Shown in pieces: positions 8,832-19,821 of a stretch of 20,036 bases of DNA. A model generated the notes under the pieces. That model worked only from the letters and a program-made list of their open reading frames with translations, ran no database searches and was not told where the DNA came from. Source of the DNA: Mnemiopsis leidyi (lineage: Eukaryota; Ctenophora; Tentaculata; Lobata; Bolinopsidae); the NCBI GenBank assembly GCA_000226015.1, contig JH152778.1, forward strand, positions 163,057 through 183,092. Direction: 5' to 3'. A program made the translations under genes and the position numbers. Within the stretch, counting starts at the first letter, position 1; each line of letters starts with the position of its first letter.

Positions 8832-11800
8832 TTAGGAGTCCTCCTTAACAACATGTCTAGCTCTCTCGGCAACGTGCGGAACAGACCCTGGCTTGGAATG
8901 TTTCCTTCTGTTCTCCTCTTTCCGCCTCTTAGCGTTTCTGATGTTGTTGTGTTCATTGCTGATCGACTTGATCATCTTAGGCACATTGCGATGTCTCTTG
9001 ATACGCTTAACCTGCGGGTGATTGCTATATCTCTGTATCAGTTTCTTGTTGTAATCGAAGGCTGATCTTTCTCGAGAGCTGATTGGACCGAGTTTACCCC
9101 AGGCCAATGATTTCCAGAGTCTGATGTTAGTTTCGTCGCTGCCGGTCATGATGAACTTGCTGTCAGCACTGTAGTGAGTACAGAAGACACGCTGCATTCT
9201 CTTCGTGTGGTAGATTTCCTTGCTGCGGCCCTTGTTGGTCTCGAATATCCGGATTGTCTTGTCGTAGCTGCCTGACACGAACTCACGACCTGAGAATTGT
9301 TACATTGAGATAACATCGTTATACTGGGATACTATCGTTAATAATACACATAACACAATGTACATGAGTCTTGGAGAAGACTAGTACCGGAGCAGGAAAG
9401 CTGATAGACACAATTAATCTTACAGTCCAACTATGTAGTAGTATGTACATACAGGGCAATGTAGTATGTACATACAGGACAATGTAGTATGTAAATACAG
9501 GACAATGTAGTATGTACATACAGGACAAAGTAATATGTACATACAGGACAATGTAGTATGTACATACAGGACAATGTAGTATGTACACACATGTACAGGA
9601 CACACAAACAGTACTGTATCTTACCAGTAGGAGAGTAGCCGACACAGAGCACCGCCATGGCGTGTCCCATGTGAACATTCAGCGGTGACGACAACTTCCT
9701 CATGTCAAAACTGTACAGATTGTTGTCGTCACATGCTGCCGTGAAGTTAAACGCCTCCATCGGGTTGAAGGCTATCTGGTTGGTTTTCTGGGAGAGAATA
9801 ACTTTGCGGAGGGGGTTGTTTTCACGACAGTCGTAGAGGACTATGTTTCTGTCTTGAGCTGTGGAGGCCAACATGTAGGTCTCGACCTGAGGGCACGTAG
9901 CAATTCAAATAATTGAGACACTTACGATTTGTTTAAATCCAATAACCCCAAACACTTAAAACAGTTAAGAACACAAAAGACAGTAAAGAATAAGAAGACT
10001 TAGTTAAATACTGACCTTGTTGAATACAACCGACGTTATGGTATCTACACCCCATGTAAAGTTACGGAGAGGCTCGTTACGGTTGATGTTCCATATGCCA
10101 ACTGAGCTGCCACATGTCACGAAGGTGTCTGACTTGCTTCCCCACTGATAATCTATACCAGTAAGAAGTGTCTGAAGTTATGTTAGGTTTAACGATATCT
10201 CATTTTGAAAGTATAATCTCAAATAAAAATTAACCTTGAACTCGCTGAATCGAAAAAAGTCTTGTTTTCAAATCTTATAACCTGTTTGCTCATGCTATTC
10301 GCATTCTCAGCAGCTGCAACTGATAACAACAATTCTAAACAAATCAACGAATTTTTTGCCAATGACCTTGGAAGATATGGTGGTGGTTGGGTCGACAGTT
10401 TGGTTCTGTAACATTTTATCCACATTCCACATTCTGACAATCTGATCGTCTCCTACTGACAGAAGTAAATCACCTGCCTGATCAGTGTTTTTGCAGGAAA
10501 TCGTAACAGAACTACAGTTGTAGATTTGAATTGAGTTTTATCATCTAAGTGCAAGTGATTACACTTAAAATGTTTAGGTGCATTGCTTAATATTTAACGA
10601 TTTTTCCCCGCATTAAATCTTGGCCAATATTAAGCAAAACACAGCATTTCAATTTTCTTACCTGATTAATGCCCATTCCTCGTACAAAGCCTGTGTGAGC
10701 CTGCACAGAGCACGAACACTCTTTGGAAGTAACATTCCAAACTTTGATCTCACCATCACATGCTCCAGAGATGACAACCGGCAACCTTTTGGAATGAGTG
10801 ACCATAGAAAATACTCCATCACGGTGCCCTGTAATAACTGGTGTGAGTATCTACTTCTTTTCATCCATCATAAATGTAGTAGTAGCTCATTTAAATTCTA
10901 TCTACTTATCTTATCCCTATTTTCTTTTCTAAATGGCCCAGTGACGGAACTTCGGGGATTTAGGGTGGGCATGGCGCATGCCTAGCCAAATTTAGCTCCT
11001 CCAGCTTGACAATTATCATAAGTAACGTAAAGCTCAAGTTTAGATAAATGTGATTTTACACGTTAAATTGCGAAGGGTAAGATCAAGTTTATTTTTATAG
11101 CCAAATTTTATAGCCAAGAACTACTTAAGAATCGAGCGTGTTATCCTAAACCGAATGGTTTAGGTGTGCATTAAAGATCCTGAGGTTGGTGAATAGGGCC
11201 TGGTCGATGAACATATTTTCCTGCAATAACCACATGAAGATGTTAAATTTTTTAACCTTCAAGAAGGAAAATTTTGGTACTTAAAGTAATCTTTAAATGA
11301 CTTAAACCATAGTAAGTTTAATGAACTGATCTAGTGCAAAATATCTTACAGCGCAATCAAATACTAAGTTTGAGCAAAAATTTCGACCTATTGGAATTGA
11401 ACATAATGTTCCAAAATCTGACCAAACATTTTAAAATTTGACTAAATGCTATATTAGAGGTCAAAATATTTTAATATTTGAATCTATGGCCAATATTCAC
11501 CAATATTCCCACAAAACTGCTGGGAAATTTACAATTTTTTGCCGTGAAGAACCACAAACTTTAAAATTCTGGCTTGTTGCGGCACCACGAAATTCGGCAA
11601 AATTTTCTGCAAAAAAAACTAATGACCCTGTACCCAATAGAGTTCTGGTGACACTTAGCTGAGTGTCAACGATGCTAACCCATGGCTGGGCAGCAAAGAG
11701 ATTAAGTCCCTTGGATCTTTGCAATAAAAGTTAAATTATATGCTCTGAACTTGCAAATTTAAATGTTAAATTTTGTAGAATACCAAGTATCTTTCCGTTA

Positions 11801-12085
11801 AAAGTAAAGGAAATTGAGAAGAAGGCAAAACTGGAATGAAGGCCAATTTAAACCTAATTTCCTATGATATAATGCCACAAAGTTCTTTATCTCACCATCT
11901 AAAGAACCAACAAAGGGTTTAGCAAAGACACGTTCAAGTTTTACAGCATTGAGAGCAGCAGTATATTCTCTCTGAGCAGCAAATGGATGTAATGCCGGAT
12001 CCACATTTCTGGGTAATTTGGGTAGGTCTCCTGCTCTAGTTTTCAGGTAGTCTTTCGGATCTCTGTTTAACACCTTGACTTTCAT
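8832..12085 (-). CDS. DCAF13: DCAF13 / Sof1, WD40 protein of the SSU processome
   Basis: Nucleolar WD40 protein required for 18S rRNA maturation (yeast Sof1); in animals it is also a CUL4-DDB1 substrate receptor. The exons are 12085-11896, 10828-10662, 10477-10367, 10171-10016, 9886-9625 and 9289-8832. All phases agree, giving 447 aa (human 445). The start is MKVKVLNRDP, then DPALHPFAAQREYTAALNA and KLERVFAKPF. WD repeats include VISGACDGEIKVWNVTSKE, LLLSVGDDQIVRMWNV, FVTCGSSVGIWNINR, DRNIVLYDCR, FVSGSYDKTIRIFE and IMTGSDETNIRLWK. The Sof1-like C-terminal domain runs through DYNKKLIQRYSNHPQVKRIK and ends at KHSKPGSVP. The exon 3 acceptor is GATCAG at 10478-10483, since the CAG 4 nt further on would break the frame. 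ATG 12115 is 10 codons upstream in frame, but family alignment and a TTTGCAG just after it favour 12085. Confidence 0.97.
9438..9605. repeat. 23-bp minisatellite in DCAF13 intron 5
   Basis: There are six full copies of a 23-bp unit starting at 9438, 9461, 9484, 9507, 9530 and 9553, and a seventh degenerate one to about 9605. Each unit contains gtatgtacatac, a perfect 12-bp palindrome, followed by aggacaat. Copies differ by only one or two bases, so the array is young. It ends about 20 bp from the donor of exon 5 (9623-9624) and makes spurious YYIVLYVHT frames on the minus strand. Confidence 0.93.
10829..11895 (-). other. Large first intron of DCAF13
   Basis: This 1067-bp intron (donor GTGAGA, acceptor ATTACAG) is the longest in the window. 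It holds an 8-bp-stem hairpin cctaaacc-gaat-ggtttagg at 11145-11164, a duplicated tttatagccaa near 11095 and 11108, and a 7-bp-stem hairpin (tgacact, agtgtca) near 11648-11667 followed by a stretch ending in tttgcaataaaag. The last could be the tail of a degraded short interspersed element, but no pol III boxes are clear. A 75-codon open frame on the minus strand (11724-11497) resembles nothing known. Confidence 0.5.
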
Positions 12086-13200
12086 AGGGAATTCGCTGCC
12101 ATAAACATGCTGCAAATTGGGATTATAAAGCTAGTGTTAGTTAGCCTGGTTTGGTTCCCCTTTCTGCGTTTTCTCCTGAACTAGTACTGTATTTTTACTA
12201 TCTTTTTCAAGCAAATGCCAGAAATGGGAATTCCGGTTATATTAAGCATAAGTTAGTGTTTGGTCACAACATAACCGGTTGAAGTTTTACTAAGTAAATG
12301 CTCAAATGTTTGCACTTAGGATTTTTATCTATTTTTATAGTTCAATTGTTACTATATTTATGATTTATTTGTATTTGTATTTGTTAAACCTATACCCAGA
12401 TCAGGCTTTTACAGTTATACTGAAGGGGCTCCTGGAAGATTCTGAATCTTTTAAGGGAGACCCTCCTCATTTAACCCTCAATCACGGTCTCCTGGCCATT
12501 CAGCTGAGTAGATCAAAGAACATTGCACACAAAGGCAAGTGCACATTCCTCTAGGATTGGCGGATCTGGAGATCCGGTTTCACGGCTAATATTTTCAGTG
12601 TAGCTGCTGTGGAATCCCATCAGCATCTTTGCGACAGAAATTATATTTACAGTATACCTGCCACTCAAATTCAATTGCTTCTAGCACTAGGAGAGGGCAC
12701 ATCAGAGAAGCTTCTTTAGAATTTGAGAGATGGAAATCTAGCATCCGGCTGAGAGCTAACTGACCGGGTGCAATTCTTGTTTGTGTTCTGATATATCTGT
12801 ACAAAGGCTTTCACAGTTGTACTTTAGAGGCATCCTGGAAGATCACAATTATCTCAGAGAAACACTATTTGCTGTATTCTGTCCCGCACTTAGAAGCTTG
12901 CTACTTTCAGTCATTGGACCATTTGATCTCACAGTAACGCAATTCTACCATCATGAGTCGGTTTTAGAAGAGCTTAGATCTTAGCTGATAGCAGCACTGC
13001 AACAGGCACTGATAGCCTAGGACCATGAGCAGTTGTCCACTGTTGTTAACACCACGGTTGACAAAGAAATTAGATCATACAGTCAGAGGTTATACATAAA
13101 TCTGTGATGATTTAATGTCATAATTCTTATCCTACCTTTTGTCTTATCAAGGAAAAATTAAAGTTAAAGCACTGAAGAGCAGAGAGAAGTTACTGATGGA
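12086..13200. repeat. Upstream region of DCAF13 with a degenerate duplication
   Basis: No gene is recognised. A stretch at 12404-12440 (ggcttttacagttatact, later tcctggaagat) recurs at 12805-12842 with roughly 80% identity, 401 bp apart. This suggests an old tandem duplication or two copies of a repeat. A near-palindrome cggatctggagatccgg lies at about 12560. Immediately upstream of DCAF13, the minus strand reads ccaatttgcag about 24 nt before the ATG, another acceptor-like site. Confidence 0.45.
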
Positions 13201-13468
13201 CAGTGACGTACCGTAGCAGCTGTAGCTAATATGGCACCCCTCGGCGGTAAAATGGCACCCCCAAGTGGCGCCCCTGGTATAAGGGCTTACTAATAGCTAT
13301 ATGTGCAAATATGGCCGAAAATTCATAATGAATGACGAAGTTATTAAACCAAATACACGATTTTGCTAGTCAAACTTGTCCCACATCTTATGACGATTAG
13401 GCACCCCATTATGACGGCCACGGTGCTCCCCTGCGTAGCCGGGACAGAGTTACGCCGCTGCTGATGAA
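13193..13468. mobile_element. hAT-type MITE (260 bp) with 8-bp target duplication
   Basis: The element body is 13201-13460. Its left end begins cagtgacgtacc and its right end, read on the minus strand, begins cagcggcgtaac, giving 9 of 12 matches and the CAGNGNCGTA pattern common at hAT termini. It is flanked by ctgatgga (13193-13200) and ctgatgaa (13461-13468), an 8-bp target duplication with one difference, as hAT transposases make. The inside holds three ggcacccc words and no transposase frame, so it is a non-autonomous element that would need a transposase from elsewhere. TIRs beyond the first 12 bases diverge. Confidence 0.7.
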
Positions 13469-14067
13469 GTGGCTGTTTCGTTCCGACTATATAACAATAA
13501 ACTGCTGGCCTGTAAACAGTTCCCTTACAAAAATTTGATGCAGAGCGCTACCCCTGTAAATAAACTATTTGATAAATTTTATGATTATATATTATATTGA
13601 TTGATTGCTCTGCTAATAATGTAAAAATGTTTGTTTCACTAAAAATGTTTGTTTCACTATCTGAGTTATTGAGAAGCTGAAAAGTTAACAAGACAGCATA
13701 AAACTGTAAGACGGAAAGTTTGTGAGAGCACTTCAAGAAAAAATAAATTCTAAGAATACTTTGAATAAAACAAAATTTTATTTAATATCTTTTATTGCAA
13801 TCACAATTTGAAGAGTTAATGAATAACTGAAATTACCTATGATATCTTAAGTTTAAAAAATACCAAGCTTAAATTTACTGAAAAATTTACTAACTTGGAA
13901 TTTATGGATTTTGGAGATTTCACCTGTTGTTTATTGGACCAATCAACAAAATTTTTGTCAGTTTAACGTGTGTTAAATGGTTTCAAATTGATGCAAAAGA
14001 GCACAGACTTTGAAGTTTGCGTGCTCACCTTTGCTGCCTGAATTCAAAAGTTGTGCTTTAATATAAA
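13469..14067. other. AT-rich spacer, no gene
   Basis: AT-rich sequence with one perfect 18-bp direct duplication (aaaaatgtttgtttcact at 13622-13639 and 13640-13657). Nothing coding is recognised. Confidence 0.5.
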
Positions 14068-14068
14068 T

Positions 14069-14345
14069 TTGCCTTGCGTTTCAGCCCATTTTCAATTTAA
14101 AATTTCAATTGGAAATATAGGGCGGCAGCAGGTCAGGCAACGTCTGACAAAAATAAATTGAGTCATGAGTCAAATCTCCATTTGATATCATTTTCAAGTT
14201 TCTCAATTTTAAAATACCCAATTCAATATTGCCTTGCGTTGCGGCCCATTTTCAATTTTCAAATTAAATTTTCGATTTGCTGCCGCTCTTGCGAAGCGGC
14301 AGCCTCCCGCGCGAGCAAAGCGCGAGCGCGCGGCCACGCCCCCCG
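14069..14345. repeat. Direct-repeat pair and GC-rich hairpin block
   Basis: A 30-bp word beginning ttgccttgcgtt at 14069-14098 recurs at 14229-14258 with 28 of 30 matches. After the second copy comes ctgccgct-cttgcga-agcggcag (14280-14302), a hairpin with an 8-bp stem, then a run of gcgcgagcaaagcgcgagcgc and ccacgcccccc. The sharp GC jump inside AT-rich DNA marks it as part of an interspersed repeat. It has no coding content. Confidence 0.6.
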
Positions 14346-14559
14346 AATTTTTGAAATTTTTTGAAAAGGGTCACAACGTGAAACAAGTGCACGTGTTATT
14401 ATGAAATTAGGGTGAATAGTGTTAATTTGGAAGTCTTCAGGATTCCATTGGCTCGTATTTCCTAAACATTATCTGTGTGAGCGAGCCTAGCAGGCGACCT
14501 GTCCGAATTCAGAATTTGGAGACGCGCGGCACTCGCGCACACATATAATATGGGCTTAA

Positions 14560-15015
14560 CTGGTTTAGTAAGTAAGAGCAAAACGCAAACACTTGATTGA
14601 ATTTGTCCGACATCCATTCGAAGCGAAAATTGGAATAAAATGACTCGAGTGAAAAGGGTGCGCGCTGCCGTGGCCACACAACGCAAACACCTGGTATGTA
14701 GCTCTAACTAAAGCCCTTCTGCGAGCGTCGCGTGACGTGCGCCAGCAAAGGTAGCAGCCGCGCGCGTAAGTACATGTCTACTGGCTAAGTGAACCTGGCA
14801 TGTAGTACCTAATCAAAATTTATTAGGGATGAGAAGAGCAATTTGCTATAATTTTACATTTCAGTTTTAACAAAGATCTGTTTTGTCTCATGCCTCCGAG
14901 AGTTTACTTAACTAGGTGCTTACGCCACGCGCGGCGGCTGCTACCGCATCTGGTTTGCCTGGGGACCTCAGGCTAATTGTTGTGGAGAGAGCCGCGTATC
15001 GCCCGTTAACATCTG
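14560..15015. repeat. Second copy of the GC-rich dispersed repeat
   Basis: Read on the minus strand, 14600-14680 (gcagcgcgcacccttt, gtcattttattcc, gcttcgaatg) matches the core at 340-400. The edge word gttaacgggcgat (minus strand, 15000-15012) matches the first bases of the window. Arms ggtagcagccgcgcgcgtaag (14749-14769) and, inverted, 14917-14945 (gcttacgccacgcgcggc, then ggctgctacc) make an imperfect inverted repeat, so the unit is internally symmetrical. The class is unknown. Confidence 0.55.
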
Positions 15016-15096
15016 GTAGCAGTGCAGAGTTAGAGCTAAACAACGTCCAGCAAGATTTGTTCACTGTTGCTTGGTTGTAGATATTCTTTAACTGCT

Positions 15097-15631
15097 TCAA
15101 AGAACCTTTGGATTTAGAACCTCCTGCTTTGTCTTCTTCTCTTTGTTCTTAACCCTGTCTTCCTTAGCTTTCTCGATCATCAGTTGAACTTTCTGACGAA
15201 CTATCTTTCGCTCAGCCTCTGCCTCAAGTTGTCATTGAATCGTTGGATTTCAGGGCTGACTTCATGGCCTTGTAGATCTGGTCTGAAGGCGTGTTGATTT
15301 TACCCCTTCCAAAATAGTGGTATTAAGTCTTTCCTCTTTCGACATATCTTGGACAACCATTCTGTACAAGTACGCTCTCGATATCTTTTATCTTCAGTTT
15401 AGAGTCATCAGGATTCTTATTAATACATTTCATTTCAGCAACAAATCGATCTCTGACTCCAGTGTTCTTTTGGATTATGCTTAATGTAGAAGATGTCTTG
15501 TCTGCTTTCAGTTTCTTTCTGTTCTTTAGTAGGCTTCGATGCTCGATCTTTTCCTTGTAGTTGTAGTTGTTGTTATATGGTGGTTGGGGGAGTGTTATAC
15601 AAAAATAAACTCTGTAAGTTTTGGGTTTCAA
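15097..15631 (-). pseudogene. Lysine-rich coding-like stretch of unknown identity
   Basis: The minus strand holds an open frame of 102 codons from ATG 15631 to 15323. It is rich in Lys, with LLKNRKKLKADKTSS, then IIQKNTGVRDRFVAEMK and KIKDIESVLVQNGC. Further along the same strand, 15228-15097 encodes a highly charged helical segment (AEAERKIVRQKVQLMIEK, then KEDRVKNKEKKTKQE) in a different frame. The two blocks have amino-acid composition typical of real nuclear or nucleolar proteins and of coiled coils. They could be exons of a gene or remnants of a broken one. I do not recognise the family, and no splice pair joins them convincingly. Confidence 0.3.
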
Positions 15632-17481
15632 AGGAAATAAAGTTATTACATTAATGTATCAGAATCCAAATCTACTACACTGATGAAGTAAGTTTGGTAT
15701 TATTTGTTCACACTAGTTACTGTCTCACTTCCCGTTCAATATTCGTGTTCACTACTCTTGTGAGTAAGGATGAGTGATCAAAAATAACTCTTCAATACAA
15801 TCGAAATATGTATTAAAAATCAGTATCAAAGATCCATATTTGGTAATGTCTCATCTTGTAGTAAAATGATTAACTTTTCCCGTTTGGTGTAATAAAAGAT
15901 GAGATGTTTGTGAGTTGTTCACTAGAAACAATAGCTCACAAACCTGACCGTAGAAACTCAGAGAATAGAATGTAGAGCCCTCTCTAACTGTACTCTGTTT
16001 ACTGGTTCTCCGTTACACTTGTCACACTTGTTTCCGTTACAATTGTACCAAAAGTTGTTCCACACCCCTATAAATAAAAACCTGGGAAAGTGTAAACTAA
16101 GTATGCTCCAGAAACCGAGAACTAAACCTAATGCTAGAAAATTACTAAAAGTAAGAAACCCACAGTCACTGACAGTACAAACACACAGACTATACTTTCA
16201 GCTTAACTCTCCAGACTGATCCCTCAGACACTGGCTCACCTACAGCTCTAGGTGTCGGATCTCTGGTCTGTTATCTGCTGTTAAGAAGTCCCGTTTACAA
16301 CATCAGCCCCATGGCTGTCCCTTGATCCCTTGCTAGATATTAGACAATATAGTTATACAAATATTATTATCTAAAACAAGATACATAATAATAGTTGTTG
16401 TTCGAGTAATAATTTCATTGTTGTCTTGTGCATTTATTTGTTCACACAAATATTAATAGTAATTCAATCAAACAAAAATTTTTTATTTCATGTCATTTTA
16501 CAATAAAAATCATTGAAATAACAATAACACAACTATCTTAGTTCTGGTATGGTTCACTCTTTGCCTATATACACATGCTGACAGGACATAGGAATGCACA
16601 ACTTGTATTTTTTTCATTGCTATCATAGCCGTGTTCTCCTCTGGTGTTATAGCCTCATGATTCGCTGGTGTTGGCACTTGGCACTATCAGTTCAAGTTCA
16701 ATAAGATGAAATGAGAATTTCTCAAACCAAGATTCTATGTTGGGTGTTGATATTTCTAAAGGATCTTTGTACTCCTCGTCGCCATTGTTGTATTCCGATG
16801 GATGACAATTGAAGGTCAGGTTTCAGTTTCATAAAACGAAGTATAAGAAAGCTGAGAGAATGTATTGGTTACACGAACTAACTAAAAGGTGAAACATTAC
16901 TCTGAAGTCTGACTCAATGTGAATGTGTGTGTGATTCAATTATTAATAAATCCTAACTGTACATAATATAATACATTTCATAAATTGGTTATACAAAATT
17001 GTCTCTTCTAAACACAATTAGCAATGTATAAAAACTTCGTCATTCATGATTTAAAACTTTATCTTCAAATTGGTGAAACTTTAACATTATTTGGTGTTTG
17101 TGAAACTCAGTCTAAAAGAAAGTGTCGCTGGAAACCCGTACTCTTGACATTGTAGGCTTAAACTCGCATTCTGATTAACTATCTCTTACACAAACTGTTC
17201 CCAGTTGTCTTTTAACCCATTGACTTCTAAACCAGTTCCCAAAACTGTATAACAGAACCTGAACACACAACAACTACAGTCACAGTAAACACAAGTATGC
17301 AAATCTAAGAAAGAAAGACTACTCCTAACTTAATACATAAACTTCCTAACTAACTAATACTATCAAACACATCGATCGAATTACTAAATTGCCAAAGTCA
17401 TCACTCATCATATAATAAATTTCGCCTAAATTACTTACCAGTAGGACCTACCTTTGCTATCCCCTGTGGTTCTTTCACAAG
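15632..17481. other. AT-rich spacer, no gene recognised
   Basis: Only short frames are present. A small hairpin (gtttgtgag at 15906-15914 with ctcacaaac at 15935-15943) is visible. Otherwise the sequence is AT-rich, with no repeats of note and no similarity I recognise. Confidence 0.5.
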
Positions 17482-17583
17482 CTAGGCTCTGCCTCCTGCC
17501 TCTGTCTGGGCTAGACTCTGCCTTCTGCTTTCTTCTCTTCTGCTAGATTCTGCCTTCTGTCTCAAACTAGACTCTATCTCCTG
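17482..17583. repeat. Four spaced copies of a 17-bp CT-rich word
   Basis: The word ctagactctgccttctg, with one to three changes, starts at 17482, 17511, 17543 and 17567. The spacing is irregular (29, 32 and 24 bp), and the sequence between is pyrimidine-rich. It is an imperfect minisatellite. Confidence 0.7.
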
Positions 17584-17770
17584 CGGTACTTCTCGTTCTA
17601 TGAAACCCGACCTTCATTTGTTATCGAGTGAAACACATCAATGGCAACGAGTATGGGACTCTTGCTGGTAACAATCTCTGGTGATCTCGGCCGTTCAGCT
17701 GGCGTCGGTGCTGTCTCTGCGCTCGTTCTGAGTGGTCTGCAACTGTCTGGTTCCTTGCTCTGCTGATAAA

Positions 17771-17907
17771 TACAAACCTGTCTGTTCGAAATTATTTCAA
17801 ATTATTTGTACAATAGTAGTTGTTGAAAGTATCAAATGCTATCAACAACTACTATTATACAAACAATTTGAGAATGATTACAAACCTGTCTGTTTGAAAT
17901 TATTTCG
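17771..17907. repeat. Long hairpin flanked by 28-bp direct repeats
   Basis: The arms 17798-17826 and 17842-17870 pair over 29 bases with two mismatches around a 15-base loop. The core of the arms is atagtagttgttga. Direct repeats of tacaaacctgtctgt followed by tcgaaattatttc or ttgaaattatttc lie at 17771-17798 and 17879-17906, differing at one base and 108 bp apart. The unit is either a foldback element within a duplicated target, or a transcribed hairpin of small-RNA precursor size. Confidence 0.8.
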
Positions 17908-17999
17908 AGTGAAAAAGTTTCCTAGAAGATCGCATTTCTTAGTCATGCAGAGAAAAGCAACATTCAAATCAGAACTGTTATGAGACTGAATAACTATCC

Positions 18000-19820
18000 G
18001 CTGCTACTACAAATGAGGAGAAGGACATTTTTCTGATGAAGTAAAAAACCTGAACGGACATAGAATGTGCCAGTGTAGCATCACTATTAAGACAAATCCA
18101 GCAGTAGCCATCTTTGTATTTGTTGGTTGAACAGGGATTCAGCTCCATATAAGTGTTGCATATAAGTGTTGCATTCTTCGAGAACTGGTGTGGTCTTAGT
18201 AGCTGTACGTTGAGGCAGAACTGAAGGCAGCTTGTTTCCAAGAAAAGGACACTGTTCTTCTTAAGTCTTCAAAGATAGGAAAGTAGTCATGTTTATAGTG
18301 GCACTAGAATAATGGCTACAAAAAGCCCTTCTGGCTCTATATATACAAAACGCTCCAGACTCTGTGCTATGCACCTTACGTATCACAGGGGATTAGTAAA
18401 TTCATCATGTCACGTGATGGGGCTAAGTTTTGTTATAGAGGGACTGCATGGTTTTTCGTATGAAGATTGCGTGTGCAAACGTAGGGACTATGAACGCAGA
18501 AACTATCAAAACCGTTTTTTACGTTATTCCGGCCATACTACCGCATTCAAAAAATTGTTCAAGATCAATTAATCAGGAGTGCAGAATCACAAGGGGATTC
18601 ATTAATTGAATGCGCACCATATCACCACTGTTCACCAGGTGTGCATCAGATGTACATTGGGGGTGCACCAGTTGTGCACCACGTGGTTGTCGGTATATTA
18701 CCAATCTATTATTACAGATCGTCATTTTTAATCATCAGTATGTATGCGAGACAAAGAGAACACTTGATAATTTAACAAATTATAACAAATCAAAAGGTAG
18801 TTAACTTTAACAAATAGAAATATACAGAGCTCGGGCTTAAACTGTGAAACTCCTTTACACTCTCTACACTCGGCTCCACTCTGTTGGTGCTCCCTAGTCT
18901 AGCCATTGGGTGAGTATGATACTTAAATATAACTTTAATATCAAGTCTCAAACAAACATAGAATTTACTAATAGAATTCAATATAGAATTCGATAAACAA
19001 ACAAACAAGTCAATAATTCATTTAGCAATCCTTTCTTTGACTATAAGCTTTACTTACGCTAAAACAAATCATCAAAAAGATTTTCCCGTGAAAGTAATAT
19101 ACGGTAGAAGTTGTGGTACCGACACTGAAGATAATTTAAGATTTTAGACTTCCAAGTCTACGGGGAGGAAACGTCATAAGCATAATGCTCTCTACTTACA
19201 ACCTTCCTACCCTAATTGAGTTTGCTGTCCAGCATTTGCCTTACTCAAGTGATTGGATAAGAATCAAAATCTTGTTTGATGTCAGTGAAACATCATCCAG
19301 ATTTGAATTGAGTTGATCTACACTGGCTGATGTCACAACTTATGGTGAAGATCTGTAAGAGTCCTCATAGCCTCTTTCCTTGTTTTACCATGCTTGTGTC
19401 TTCCCTGATTCCAATTATATGGGTTTGTAACCTGCCTCCCGCCTCTGCCTCCATCCTCCTCAACTTTGCAGTTTGCTTGGCAGATTTGGATTCCTAAAGC
19501 ATAGACTACTTTGTTGTTTTTACTTCTAACATTAAGTGTGTTGAGATAAATGCCTCTGTTTTACCCCTTAATCAATGAACATAATAAAACTAAACAAATC
19601 TAGTAAGAATATTAAGCATTGTGCACTAAGAGTAAGGCTACAAATTCAAATTAAAAAGAAAGTTGGCGAGGGAGTTCACCACCTTTGATCTTACACTCTC
19701 GGATTCTTGCTTTATCGTGAGCTGAAGCTTTCTCTCTCAATACATAACATATATAATGAATTATTTACCGCGTGATGCTATTATACCGGTTGAGTAAAAC
19801 GTGGTATTTGCACATTGTTG
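18000..19820. other. Spacer with short unrecognised frames
   Basis: An 87-codon minus frame (18241-17978) and an 86-codon plus frame (18312-18572) are open, but I recognise neither and neither has clear splice or start support. Small features are a 13-bp duplication (atataagtgttgc near 18148-18173) and a run of related words around 18630-18685 (ttcaccaggtgtgcatc, ggtgcaccagttgtgcacc). Confidence 0.4.
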
Positions 19821-19821
19821 T

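Noticed and set aside
9319-9678. Cys/Tyr-rich repeat protein frames on the minus strand
   Set aside because: They are produced by the 23-bp minisatellite read in three frames within a DCAF13 intron.
10478-10661. Possible box C/D snoRNA in DCAF13 intron 2 (ATGATAA and a later CTGA on the minus strand)
   Set aside because: The box D candidate sits almost on the 3' splice site and there is no terminal stem, unlike intronic snoRNAs. Introns of eS7, eL37 and fibrillarin gave no better pair.
10937-10985. Second hAT-like end (cagtgacgga) in DCAF13 intron 1
   Set aside because: No matching inverted end or 8-bp duplication could be found downstream.
12086-12115. ATG 12115 as the DCAF13 start, adding 10 codons
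   Set aside because: Family proteins begin at the MKVK equivalent (12085), and a TTTGCAG splice-acceptor-like word overlaps the upstream ATG.
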